Of a DNA stretch of 64,000 bases, positions 23,805 through 33,499 are shown piece by piece. The stretch is from Capsicum annuum (Eukaryota > Streptophyta > Magnoliopsida > Solanales > Solanaceae): assembly GCF_002878395.1 (NCBI RefSeq), contig NC_061115.1, positions 57,007,850-57,071,849 of the forward strand, in the 5' to 3' direction. Each line of letters opens with the position of its first letter. The stretch's first letter is position 1. The notes beneath the pieces were generated by a model. That model was not told the DNA's origin. It searched no databases and saw only the letters and a list, made by a program, of their open reading frames with translations. Both the position numbers and the translations under genes were made by a program.

Positions 23805-24587
23805 GTGGAAAAGAAGGAACAATATGCCGAATACAACTGTGTTGAAGCAATACTTCAAACTCTTTTGGATCCGGTAACTATAATAGATAAGGACATGCAC
23901 CATATGCATCAATCCAATAAGGTATTTGGAAAGGAGATTATCAAGATAGATGCAATGGGCAAGGAAACATATCTTTCAAATACCATTACCTTGGTCACTT
24001 TTCAAGATGAGGTTGATCAAGATGAAAAACCAAGCTATATGGTTAATAATGAGCTTGATAGTGAAGAATCCTTGGTGATTTGCCAACCAACCAAACCTAA
24101 TATAGTTGAAGATGCCAAATTTAAGGAAGTGGCGCTAGAGTTAAATAAAGAAGACAAGCAAATCTCTTATGAAGTCTTTAGTCTATTTTGGGGGTAAGGA
24201 CACTAATAGGGATGCGATTCCAGAATTAAGGGGTAGACCTCAATTGATCTATTTTTCATCATTGTGCTTAGTGGATGTGATAAAGTCTACCCACCTAAGA
24301 AAATGATGGATTTTGAGGAGAAGGAACACTATCCCTATATTTTGGAGTTTGACATTCCAAAAGAGCACATGAAAACCCCACACTCGAAGGCAAAGAAACT
24401 CAACTTCCAATATTGAACTAGTGGCCTATTGATGTTCCCACTATTAAACACGGAGCCAAATCATAAATTTGATATGAAATTGGATAAAAGGTTCAAGTCT
24501 TTAAAGTGGCGACATAAAAGCGGCATCGCCATGTCCCCTTTTCTATCACGCTTCATCTTGGAAGATCTGAATCTTCTATCCCTCTAG
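23805..24587 (+). pseudogene. Unrecognised ORF remnant of element F
   Basis: Open for 130 codons to 24197 with acidic sequence (EKKEQYAEYNCVEAILQTLL, later NELDSEESLVICQPTKPN). After a frameshift near 24270 it stays open, apart from one TGA, for another 100 codons (24279-24587): VYPPKKMMDFEEKEHYPYI, FDIPKEHMKTPHSKAKKLNF, then FKSLKWRHKSGIAMSPFLS. The length of conserved reading suggests a real protein that decayed only lately. I do not recognise the family. It sits where gag-pol should be, just before the post-integrase motif. Confidence 0.5.
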
Positions 24588-24674
24588 CGCTTAATTCATA
24601 GTGAGTGAAAATTAGGATAGAGATTCATATTTTGTTAGTGGAAACACAAGTGGTAGTTGAAAAGGCATCGTTCC

Positions 24675-24720
24675 ATGACATTAAACTAAGCTCTTGACGG
24701 GAGGCACCCTATTATGCCAT
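24675..24720 (+). other. Conserved post-integrase motif (element F)
   Basis: CGTTCCATGACATTAAACTA, then AGCTCTTGACGGGAGGCACCC. It matches the block found after the pol stop in Tat/Athila elements. Its presence here although pol is absent indicates that F derives from a pol-bearing ancestor by internal deletion. Confidence 0.6.
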
Positions 24721-25865
24721 CAAAAGTGGCTCATATCCTTTCTTTATAAATTTGATTTTGTAGATTTTAATTTTATCATAGATTAATCCATAAATTTATG
24801 ACACTTTGGGGTGTATATAATGAATTGAAAAAGAAAAATATGGGACATTTGTACAGTGGACTGAACAGGGGAAAATAACGGTGAATAAATGCCCTCTATT
24901 ACCACAATCATAGGCTCTGAGCCGCGATCGTGGTTGGACTAGTTTTAACAGTCCATTGATATTTCATTTCTCCCACACTTCCCCTCCAACTTTTCTCTCA
25001 AATTACATTCGTTTATGGAAATATTTCTAGCATTTCAAAGGAATTTTTGCATCCACTTTGCATCGCTCATCCAGTAAGTATTTCAAGCTCATGTTTTTAA
25101 TTGTTATGAGTAGGCCTTAGGGTACATGAAATAGGTAGAGCCTAATATTGAGTTTTCATTGCTAACTGATTGATAAATCATGCTTGTGTGGTAATTAGAT
25201 CTTAGATATAGTGTGAACAATGTGGGGAAGTCTTGAGTACCCAAAAGTTGTGTGAAATTTAGCAAAATATAGAGTGCACACCAAGTGTCCGATCAATTGG
25301 TCAAATGAGTCAATAACTAAGATCTTTCGTGTTGTGAGAGCATTATAGAGCACATAAAATGCATGTTTCATGTAATTAGTGATTGATTACTATTTTGGAA
25401 CATGTTTTGGTCCTGAAAATGGATTTCTGAACTAGTGAAAAACTGAGTGTTCTAGTCTGAGGTACCGTGATCACGGCCCTCAGGACTGAAATTGCGACCA
25501 TTAAGACTACGATTGTGGAAATCAGGATCACGATCGTGGTACCAATGATATCTATCTTGTGGATTTGATCATAGTATCTGCCATCGCAAAAAAGTTTCCA
25601 TCATCACTATAATCGAGATTGAATTTTAGCCTGTGCCAAAATTTTTGCAGTTCAAATTTTTGTTCAAGCACCACCAAGTACCTATCCCATGAGATTTAGT
25701 AGACAATATAGTGTATTATAATCATGAAAATGTTGATGATGAATGATTTTTTATTTTCCTTATGTTTTGGAGGTCTCCATCGTAGAGAACTACGACTAAA
25801 TCCGGTTCATGACTATTGAATGCCACAATTAATACTACAAAGAGCTTATAGGGACTAAGCTACTC
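24721..25865 (+). other. Non-coding middle of element F with GATCG palindromes
   Basis: No coding frame seen. It holds near-copies of the palindrome from the LTR: CCGCGATCGTGGT at 24922-24934 and ATCACGATCGTGGT at 25527-25540, plus a diverged cluster at 25460-25520. The ORF that follows begins without a clear ATG. Confidence 0.5.
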
Positions 25866-27042
25866 TTGGAAAGGGGTATATACTTAGAGAGAGTGCCAGA
25901 AAAGCTTCCTCCATTTCATGCTAGATTCGTGGCCACCAGATGGAGATGTTTTGGCCTGGGTCCTTGTAGGGTAAACGAGCAGCAGGTGCGAGAGTTCTAT
26001 GCTAATCTTAGTATAGTATTTTTTTCTAACCTGATTATTAAGATTTAGGGGATGAACGTGCATTTTGTAGTAGAGCAAATCAATGATATATATGGGCTCC
26101 CAGATGTATACATGGCAAATTTTGAGGCCAAGGGATGTGAGCCAAGCAGTTGGATGGCATAAAATCTGTGCACTAGTAAGGAGGTCCCGTGGTGGAAACA
26201 AAAAGAGGCATCCTAATGAATGACTTCATAGCCGAGGCCTAGATATGGCTAAACCTCATTTTCAGCTGAATCTCTCCTTGCATGCACATGACTGCAGTTA
26301 TAGATATGTATGCCCGCATAGTTGTCTGCATACTGGACAACGTTCCTCTGAATGTTGGTCATCTTGTGATATCTGATATAAATTTCTATAGGAACAATGG
26401 TGGTACATATCTCTTATTCACTTCTCTTATTACTGAGTTGTAAAAGAGAGTAGGGGTGGTAGAATTCCTGGATGACACATTGATACACCCAGGAACTCCG
26501 ATTTACCCACTACAAATTTAAGTTGAGGGTGCACCTGGAAAGAGAAAAAAGAGAAAGATCAACTTGGGCAAGTCGACAGTCGAGGAGTCCAAGTCATGTA
26601 GACTATCCATTACTGGTCCTATGAAAGATATTGGTTTGGATATCAGGGTCATCAAAGAGCTGGTATTAGGATTTTCTCAAGGGAAAAAAGAGCCCTCCAC
26701 CAAGAAACACTTTTATATGTCCTGCTCAGATTATCAGAAGTATCAGGAGGAGCAGTAGGTGCAGAAAGCCACTATTTCTAGGCTTAAGAGGGAATATTCA
26801 TCACTCGTGGAGTCTTATAAGGAGCTTCAGACCTCCAACGGGAAGATAAAGAAAAGGGAGAAACAGAAAGACAAATTCTTTAGTAAGATGTAGAAGAGGG
26901 TGAAGGGCTTGTGGAAGGTCCTGAAACCCCAAGACAGACTACCTTCCACTAGAGTAGACAGTGATGATAAGGCCCCTGCTGAGTCATTAGGTTCTGAAAC
27001 TAATGGAGGAGGTGCAGAATCAGTAGGAGAGAGAAACTCTTG
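25866..27042 (+). pseudogene. Putative plant transposon protein-like ORF (element F)
   Basis: The first frame gives FHARFVATRWRCFG, VREFYANLSIVF, then after a stop VEQINDIYGLPD and FEAKGCEPSSWMA (25910-26160), the layout of the family often annotated 'putative plant transposon protein' (PF20167 type). A one-base frameshift near 26213 moves to MNDFIAEA, MHMTAVIDMYARIVVCILD and LLFTSLITEL (26216-26445). The tail is basic (PGKRKKRKINLGKSTVEESK) and ends with a Lys- and Glu-rich, coiled-coil-like part (26760-27042). At least eight stops. Function is unknown in the family; its place after pol in Tat/Athila elements is what I recall. Similarity is from memory, not a search. Confidence 0.7.
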
Positions 27043-29016
27043 ATGCCATTTCAGGGAGAATCCTTATCTCTTCATTGTGCTCTATCATGTATGTAGTGAG
27101 GACACTTCTATCTCTTTAGTTGGGGGTGCCTATCCCTTGATTTGTATTATTTATATATTTATGGATGTCTTTATATTGTTTTTGATGATTTTTATTTTCT
27201 ATTTCAGGGTTGAAACATTTGGGAACTCTGGTGGTGCCCACATTTCATGTATTAGTTATTAGGTTTGTTTTTAGATTTTTTGTTTTACTTTATCTTTATT
27301 TTGGTTATGGTGATGTTTGATGAGCTTTTCTCTATGATAGATTGAGTCACAATATTCTTAAGGGAAAAGTTTTGTGATTGGGTTTTAAGCCATGGATGCA
27401 GGGGAAGTCTGAGTACCCATGGAATCGAGGTCACAAATACAAGGAAAATCTGAGTACCTGTGACATTTTGGAATTGGATCTCGCTATATACCTAAGGCAA
27501 AGTTTGGGTAGCCATATGGTTGGTTTGCCCATATGAAATCCAATATGAGACAAAGACTTGGGTTGGTGCCATATTTAGCAAATTATGCGTGCTAGACGTG
27601 AGAGACCTTGTAATAATACTTTTTCTCTTTTTGTGAATTCGAAGTTTTGACTTGTCAAAATTAATAGTTACTCCATTTTTGTCTCTACCAGGAGGAGCAA
27701 TTTAGCCCCATTAGTGAATTTGCATGCCATGTGTGGAGAGCATATTTTTCCAAATTCATGTATACTTGTGCCATCTAGAACTTTCCCCATTAGTATCTGA
27801 AGGCTAATTTTTGATTATACTTGGTTGGTAAGATGATCTTAGGCCATCTTTGTGAACTTAGAAGTCCACTCAAGCCTAAAAAGCCTACCCGAGAATAGAT
27901 GTTATCCCTAGTTGCCTGTTTTAAGCCTTTGGACCTTTCTTTGGCAAACACATTACAAGACATGAGCCATAAATACTTTTTTATATATCCATCTTTTGAG
28001 ACCTACCGTACTTGAACTTAAAAGCAACTTGAGGATAAAAGCCTAAGTTGGGGGTAGTAGAGATTAGAAGAGGCAATGTTGAGCCACAAAGTTATAAGTG
28101 AGTACCTAAGAGCTTAAGCATTGAGAACAATTGAATAAGAAAATAAAGGATCCAACAAAGGATAGAAAAACATACATTATACAATAAAAAAATGAAAATA
28201 AAATGGGTGAATCAAGAAAGAAAAAGTAGGCACATATGTAAAGAGAGAAAACAAAAAAAGTGTCCCATGGTCAAATGTTGGATGGAATAATGTGATGTAG
28301 ATGTTCAAGAAGGCTATAGACATGTTGTTCCTAAATGATATCCTACCCTTCCCCAAACCTATTTTACAAGCTCAAAAAGCCCTTTGAGATGTCCAACCAA
28401 GTGTATTCATTGTAGTGGCGATTGAAAATAAGGACAAGCCTATGGTATGACACTTGTTAGCATAGAGAGTCCTTGTTTGTGAGAGAGAGTTTTGCACTTA
28501 ATCTTGTATGGCACTTGTTAGCATAGAGATTCCTTGTTTGTGAGAGAGAGTTTTGCACTTAATCTTGTATGGAACTTGTTAGCATAGAGAGTCCTTGTGT
28601 GTGAGAGAGAGTTTTGCACTTAATCTCCTTGTTACATATTTGATAACTTGGTGCGTAGAATTTTTCTTCTTGTGAGAAGGCATGTAAACAAGATGAGGAG
28701 AATGATTTTTTCATCTCCCAAAAAATGAGGCAAAAGGAGGATAATGTTGTCTAGTCAAAGGTGAGTCATTTCTAGAGTATCAGTAATTATTGCATGGTTT
28801 CTCTTTGAAGTCTTTTACATCCTTGTGAATTGCATTTTGCGTTGAGGAGTATAGTGAGAATATCTTTGCGCATGACTGAAGAGATATTTGTGGTATTGAC
28901 TAAGATAGAAGTCATTATGATCACTGGTTCAAGTAATTTAGGTATAAATGTAAAATTTGTCTCATGGTATGAGATAATATTGCTTGAGAATAAGCAAAGG
29001 GTTAAGTTAGGGTTGT
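27043..29016 (+). other. 3' UTR of element F with purine tract
   Basis: AT-rich, no ORF. CTTGAGGATAAAAGCCTAAG then TTGGGGGTAG lies at 28031-28060, the Tat-type motif. A 61-bp repeat array lies at 28451-28630. Directly before the 3' LTR, CTTGAGAATAAGCAAAGGG and TTAAGTTAGGG (28983-29012) form a second copy of the motif and probably the polypurine tract. Confidence 0.65.
28451..28630 (+). repeat. Three tandem copies of a 61-bp repeat
   Basis: Units start at 28451, 28512 and 28573 with CACTTGTTAGCATAGAGA and contain GTGAGAGAGAGTTTTGCAC. They differ at a handful of positions (for example AGAGAGT or AGAGATT). They abut each other without spacers. Confidence 0.95.
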
Positions 29017-30476
29017 TGATGAGTGGAGAATTTTCCACTCATTTGCACTCAACATTCATGCACACTACAATGATTTGAATGTACAAATAAGGCATATGTG
29101 TGATTAAATGGACTAATATCGACATTTTGCAGGCATACAGGTTATGAGATGAAAAGATGTGGATTGGAGCTGAAATAGACCAAAAAAGGGGAAAAAGTGT
29201 AGCTGGTGGACCTAGAGTAGAATCAATCCTTAGTTACCTTGATTACGGTCGAAGGGACGTGATCATGGCCAGTCAAGATAGTTCAACATACCGCAATCGT
29301 GAGTTTTTACTGCAGTCGCAGTAGTTATGATCACTAACAAGTGTTAGCAATCACGACTAAGTGGGATTATGCCCAGGGGTAGATTTGTAAATTCACATAG
29401 TCAATCTTAATTTCCTTAAAAAGTTCAAACCTTATCTCATAAAGGATATCTCCAATTTTTGAGTCTATCATCCACCATCTAGTTTACATTTTTGAAGGAA
29501 ACATCATTGTACTAATTTTGGGGTGAAGAATACATTAGAGTAAGTCCCAGGTGGAGGATTCACACATTCTATTGAAGATTTGTTGAGATTTAAAGCCTGA
29601 ATTTGAATTCGCTTTATCTTTCATGAATCAATTTAGAGGAGGTTTTGGTATACCTTTGTTCATTATTATTATGAGTTACTAGTTTTCCCTCTTGGGGTTA
29701 TGTTTGAATTGGATGGAAGAGTGTGTGGGCTGTGATTATTAGCTTTAATTATTAGTTCATGTTGTTGGGTTTTACAAATGCTCAATTGTAAAATAGAGTT
29801 TGTGGGTGAAAACCTCAAATTTCCTAAATCCCAACATCATTATTGAAAGAGGGATGTGAGTAATCTAGATCCTACATTATCCTTGAAAGAGGAATGTAGG
29901 TGACATGAGCATTTGTGAACAATAAGATCGATAATAGTTGTTCCCTTTTTGTTGTCTTAGAAATAAGGATAAATTGTTGAATTACTATGTGTTAGGCCTC
30001 ATCCAAGAAATAGGGATGCCTAATTGAGGTATGGTTGTAAATAGTTGACCACACCCACTTGGTATTAAAAAAAATTAGTGGGTGATTGTTTGGTACTTTC
30101 TCGAAAGTCTAGTATCGAAATTCCTAATCGAGTCTACCCACATATGCTTTAACTAAGTTTTGAAGTTGATCTTATTGCACCCACATACTAGTTTCCCCTA
30201 GTAAAACTAGCCCCAAGATTCATTTCTAACTTATTATACTCTAATTATTCATAGCACCGAGTTAGTCCATTAGAATTCAAAAAGTAATCATATCTCTGAC
30301 ACGTTTAAAATCCCCCAAATATTTGTATCTTATGTTTGAACTTAGAAAAAAACTTTCGAATAGACTCAATCGCCACTCACATTGTTCTTCGTAGATTCTG
30401 CCCCATTCTTAGTAGGGTAAATATATTGAGAACAACCACTTTGCACTTAAATTGACGGGTAAGTTGAGAGTTATCA
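29017..30476 (+). mobile_element. 3' LTR of element F
   Basis: Starts TGATGAGTGG after the purine-rich tract and ends GTTATCA at 30476. Aligns along its length with 21927-23389. The terminal hairpin (29019-29042) is kept with a paired base change. The central palindrome region (about 29230-29330) is strongly diverged from the 5' LTR. Confidence 0.85.
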
Positions 30477-30481
30477 CCTAT

Positions 30482-31240
30482 GAATAAGTAAACCTTGATT
30501 TGATGAGCTTCATTGATATGTGTATCCCACTCGATATAACCACATTTCACAAGAGTTCATATGGTTTAGACTCTTTTTCTTTTTATTGTTGGGAGGTGTG
30601 GTACTATGGCTGAGGGAGTTGCCTATGGGTTTGATAAATTCATGGGTTGAATTGATTGAAGAATTTATGGAACAATTCTTTCCACTATCCTGGATTCTAT
30701 GATTGAGGGATGATATTATCAGCTACCACCAATTGAATGGAGAACCATTACACAAAGTATGACAAAGGTTTAAGAAGAAGTTGTTGCAATTCCCATGCCA
30801 TGAGGTCTAATACAAGGTGCTTCTCCTAATATTTTATAAGTTATTAGATCAATTGAACAAGATGGTAGGGGATAATGCGGCCAGGGGGTCTATAGCTAAA
30901 TATTCTTATAGTGTTGCCTTGGCGTTATTATATCAAGTCACAAAAAATAGTCAAGGTTGGCATGTAGAAGATACCAAAATGGAAATGAGGTATCACTTTG
31001 CATATTTTGTGATTAAAGAACAAAGAAATAATAATGAGAGATATGAGAATATGGCAAAGTTAATGGCATACCTAGACCTCCTCACTAAATATGCAATGGG
31101 CTTAACTCCAAAGGCGGTTAATGTCATTGCTTCCAAGGGTACTAAAGCATATGATGATGATGATGCATAGTCTCTTGATGATGATATTATGTTCTTGTCA
31201 AACCAAATATGGGATTCCTGACCTACCAATCAAAGGCAAG
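30482..31240 (+). pseudogene. gag: Tat gag, C-terminal part (element G)
   Basis: Continues after F with VNLDLMSFIDMCIPLDIT, then LGGVVLWLRELPMGLINSWV and FMEQFFPLSWIL (30590-30702), the Retrotrans_gag core (LFPFSL..WL..LP..SI..W). It goes on in a shifted frame with LNGEPLHKV, LLQFPCHEV, then FYKLLDQLNKMVGDNAARGS and QGWHVEDTKMEM (30817-31170). The end is acidic (DDDDA). Stops and at least two frameshifts. No zinc knuckle is seen before the sequence runs into 3' UTR at about 31240. Confidence 0.8.
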
Positions 31241-32107
31241 GTGGGAATAAGAGAAAATATGAAAAATGACCTAAAGGGTCATTATACTATATTTTTTGTT
31301 TCACTTTTCACCTTCCCATTTGAATAACAATGAAACTATTTTATCCCTGGTCCTCCTTTGGGATTGTGCACCTAAACTAAGTCAAATTGCCTAAGTTGAG
31401 GGTGACTATCATTAGGGTGCATTATTAGAAGTGGGTATGATCAACGGTGTAAGTAGGAGAAAAGTAAGTAGGGCTGGGTGTGGTAAGAAAAAATGGTAAA
31501 AGGAAATAAAAAATGAAAAAGAAAGAATAAAAGAAACCACACCCAACCTAAATAAGTAGTAAAAGAATAAAAAGGGAGAAATAGGGATGGAATAAAAGAA
31601 AAGTTGGTTGATAAGTGGACCCCTAATGTAACTAAAGTGCCAAGGAGGTTTAGTAACTAAAATTCTCAAATATTCCATACCAGAAACAAAACTACATTAC
31701 ATGCCGAGTAAAGTCCTATAGTGATCCTAACTCGACTATCTGAAAACTAAGGTAAAGAAAATAAGGGTAAGCCTATGGTATTCTATGCACATTGTTGGAA
31801 CTTCTTTGTGAGGGTACATGGGTTATATTTCTAGCTGCTTATGTATTTGGGTTATATAATTTTAGCATATTCATGATTGTTGGTTGATAATGTGATGCCA
31901 TAGCTTGATTCCATCATGTCACATTATTTTTCTACATAGATACACATAATTGGTTTGGAAAGGTTAAAAAATGAGGGGGTGCTATTTCTGAGATGAATGT
32001 GAAATTGACTACCATAGGTATCTTTGGTTTTTCTTAGTTAAGAATTATGATGTGTGTTTTCTATTTTGTTGCTTGAGGACATGCAAATGTTCTAAGTTGA
32101 GGGTGTT
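31241..32107 (+). other. 3' UTR of a Tat element, with hairpin and purine tract
   Basis: A-rich, no coding frame. Contains GCCTAAGTTGAGGGTGA at about 31391 and GCTTGAGGACATGC, then TCTAAGTTGAGGGTGT just before the LTR at 32108. Both are Tat-type 3' motifs. An inverted repeat at 31472-31484 and 31536-31548 (GGCTGGGTGTGGT and ACCACACCCAACC, 12 of 13 paired) encloses an A-rich loop of 51 bases. Confidence 0.65.
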
Positions 32108-33497
32108 GATGTGCCATGATTTTATGGAACTTTCGATTCTTAAAACCAATGAAAATATGCAAATACTTGGGCCCTTTTTTTAGATATGATGTGTGTTTTG
32201 TGTATGTTGCGGAAAATTAGGTTGGAAGTGGTGTGGATTGAAATAAGATGAAAAAGCTCTAAAAAATCAAAGTATTGACTTGACTACGAGTCATTTGGTC
32301 ACTATACGACTTGTATCCTAAGTCGTGGTGATAACAGGGAAGGATGTTGACTAAAGGATTAAATTTAAGGATGATTACGACTCTTCAGGAGTGACAATGA
32401 GTCGTATTAAAGAGTCATTCTTAGCAAATTAGCAAAAGTCCTGAAGATGGCCAAAGTGAAGCCTAGTGAAAATGAAGGATAGCTATGATTCATTATGACA
32501 ACCAATGACTCATAGTGAAGAATCATACTGACAACAAAGAGAAAGTATTGAAGGTTGAAAATCCACTGTAGTGACAACAATTGAAACCAACAACTCGTAG
32601 GATGTGAATATGAGTCACCATCACTAAGAAATGTATGAAGGCAATGGAGATGACAAATAGTAGTCGTCACTCTAGATTTTGTATAAGGCATGACCACTGG
32701 TTCTTGGAATCCTTTGGTTCTTGGTTTTTGGTTACGTAATTGATTTGAGACTTTAGGTTTTCTTCTTTCATTATTATGAGATTAATTCCATGCTTTCTTT
32801 ATGAAATTCCTTGGATTGTTTCACAACTATGAGCAGCTAATTCCCTAAGCTAGGGCTGTGGGAACCCTGGTGGATTAACAAAGTAGGGAAGTGTGAGGTT
32901 TGTCTTGATCATTGTTGTTGCATGTATTGTGATCTTCTTTGTATCGTTTGCTTCCTTAGCTACTGCAGAAGCTAAGAACATCCCTTTTTCTGTGATCATC
33001 TTTGCAAGAGAGGTCAAGAATGGGAAAAGAAGGTTACAATCAGTGATTTAAGGCAATTAACCTACGTCAAATAACTTGATACCTATATGGTGATAGTTAA
33101 ATGAGATCAAAGACAAGGGTTAGTAAGACGACACCGTAAGACTCACAAGGTGAAGGGTGAAATTTACCAAAGCATTCACAAGACAGTTAGCAATACCTAT
33201 CTTGTCTAATTCTGCATGCATAATATTGAGATAGTCGGATTGAGCGTGATAAACCTACAGAGTTAGAAGACGAGGGGAAATACAAGCCTATTGTTTTTTT
33301 TAGATTGTTTACAACTAAAATCATTCAAATCATATTACTTATTCTAATTACTACAAACCCCCATTTACTTTCTTGCACCTCCTGCTACTTCAGAAAGTTT
33401 GAGAGACGAATTTGACCTATTTCCTATGGGATCAACCCCAACCTAGTTGGGTTACTATAATTTGACAACAACCATATTATATCTTCTTGGAGGGTTT
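32108..33497 (+). mobile_element. Tat/Athila-type LTR, plus strand
   Basis: Starts TGATGTGCCATG right after the purine tract. It contains GACTACGAGTCATT and GACTCTTCAGGAGTGAC-like motifs (32280-32400), and its end resembles the ends of LTRs F and K (GGGATCAACCCCAACC, then TTTGACAACAACCA at 33430-33475). The boundary at about 33497 is set by analogy, not by a partner. Pol sequence of N begins only a few bases later. Confidence 0.6.
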
Positions 33498-33499
33498 AC

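Larger units (their letters stand above)
21927..30476 (+). mobile_element. Complete Tat/Athila-like element without pol (F)
   Basis: LTRs of 1463 bp (21927-23389) and 1460 bp (29017-30476) flank a 5.6 kb internal region. The flanks CCTAG (21922-21926) and CCTAT (30477-30481) match at four of five bases. Inside are a PBS, a decayed leader ORF with Cys-rich segments, an unrecognised ORF, the post-integrase motif, an ORF like the putative plant transposon protein family (PF20167 type), a 3' UTR and a purine tract. No protease, reverse transcriptase, RNase H or integrase is visible in any frame. It would need another element's enzymes to move. Confidence 0.85.
20348..33497 (+). mobile_element. 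Internally deleted Tat element G hosting F
   Basis: The 5' LTR-like part (K), gag (21741-21926 and 30482-31240), 3' UTR (31241-32107) and an LTR at 32108-33497 lie in one orientation. Protease and pol are absent between gag and 3' UTR. The two LTRs are not clearly the same family along their middles, so the right-hand part may come from a second Tat element joined by deletion. That gag continues across F is well supported. Confidence 0.5.

Noticed and set aside
28451..28630. CRISPR-like repeat
   Set aside because: Units abut without spacers and the sequence is plant retroelement DNA.
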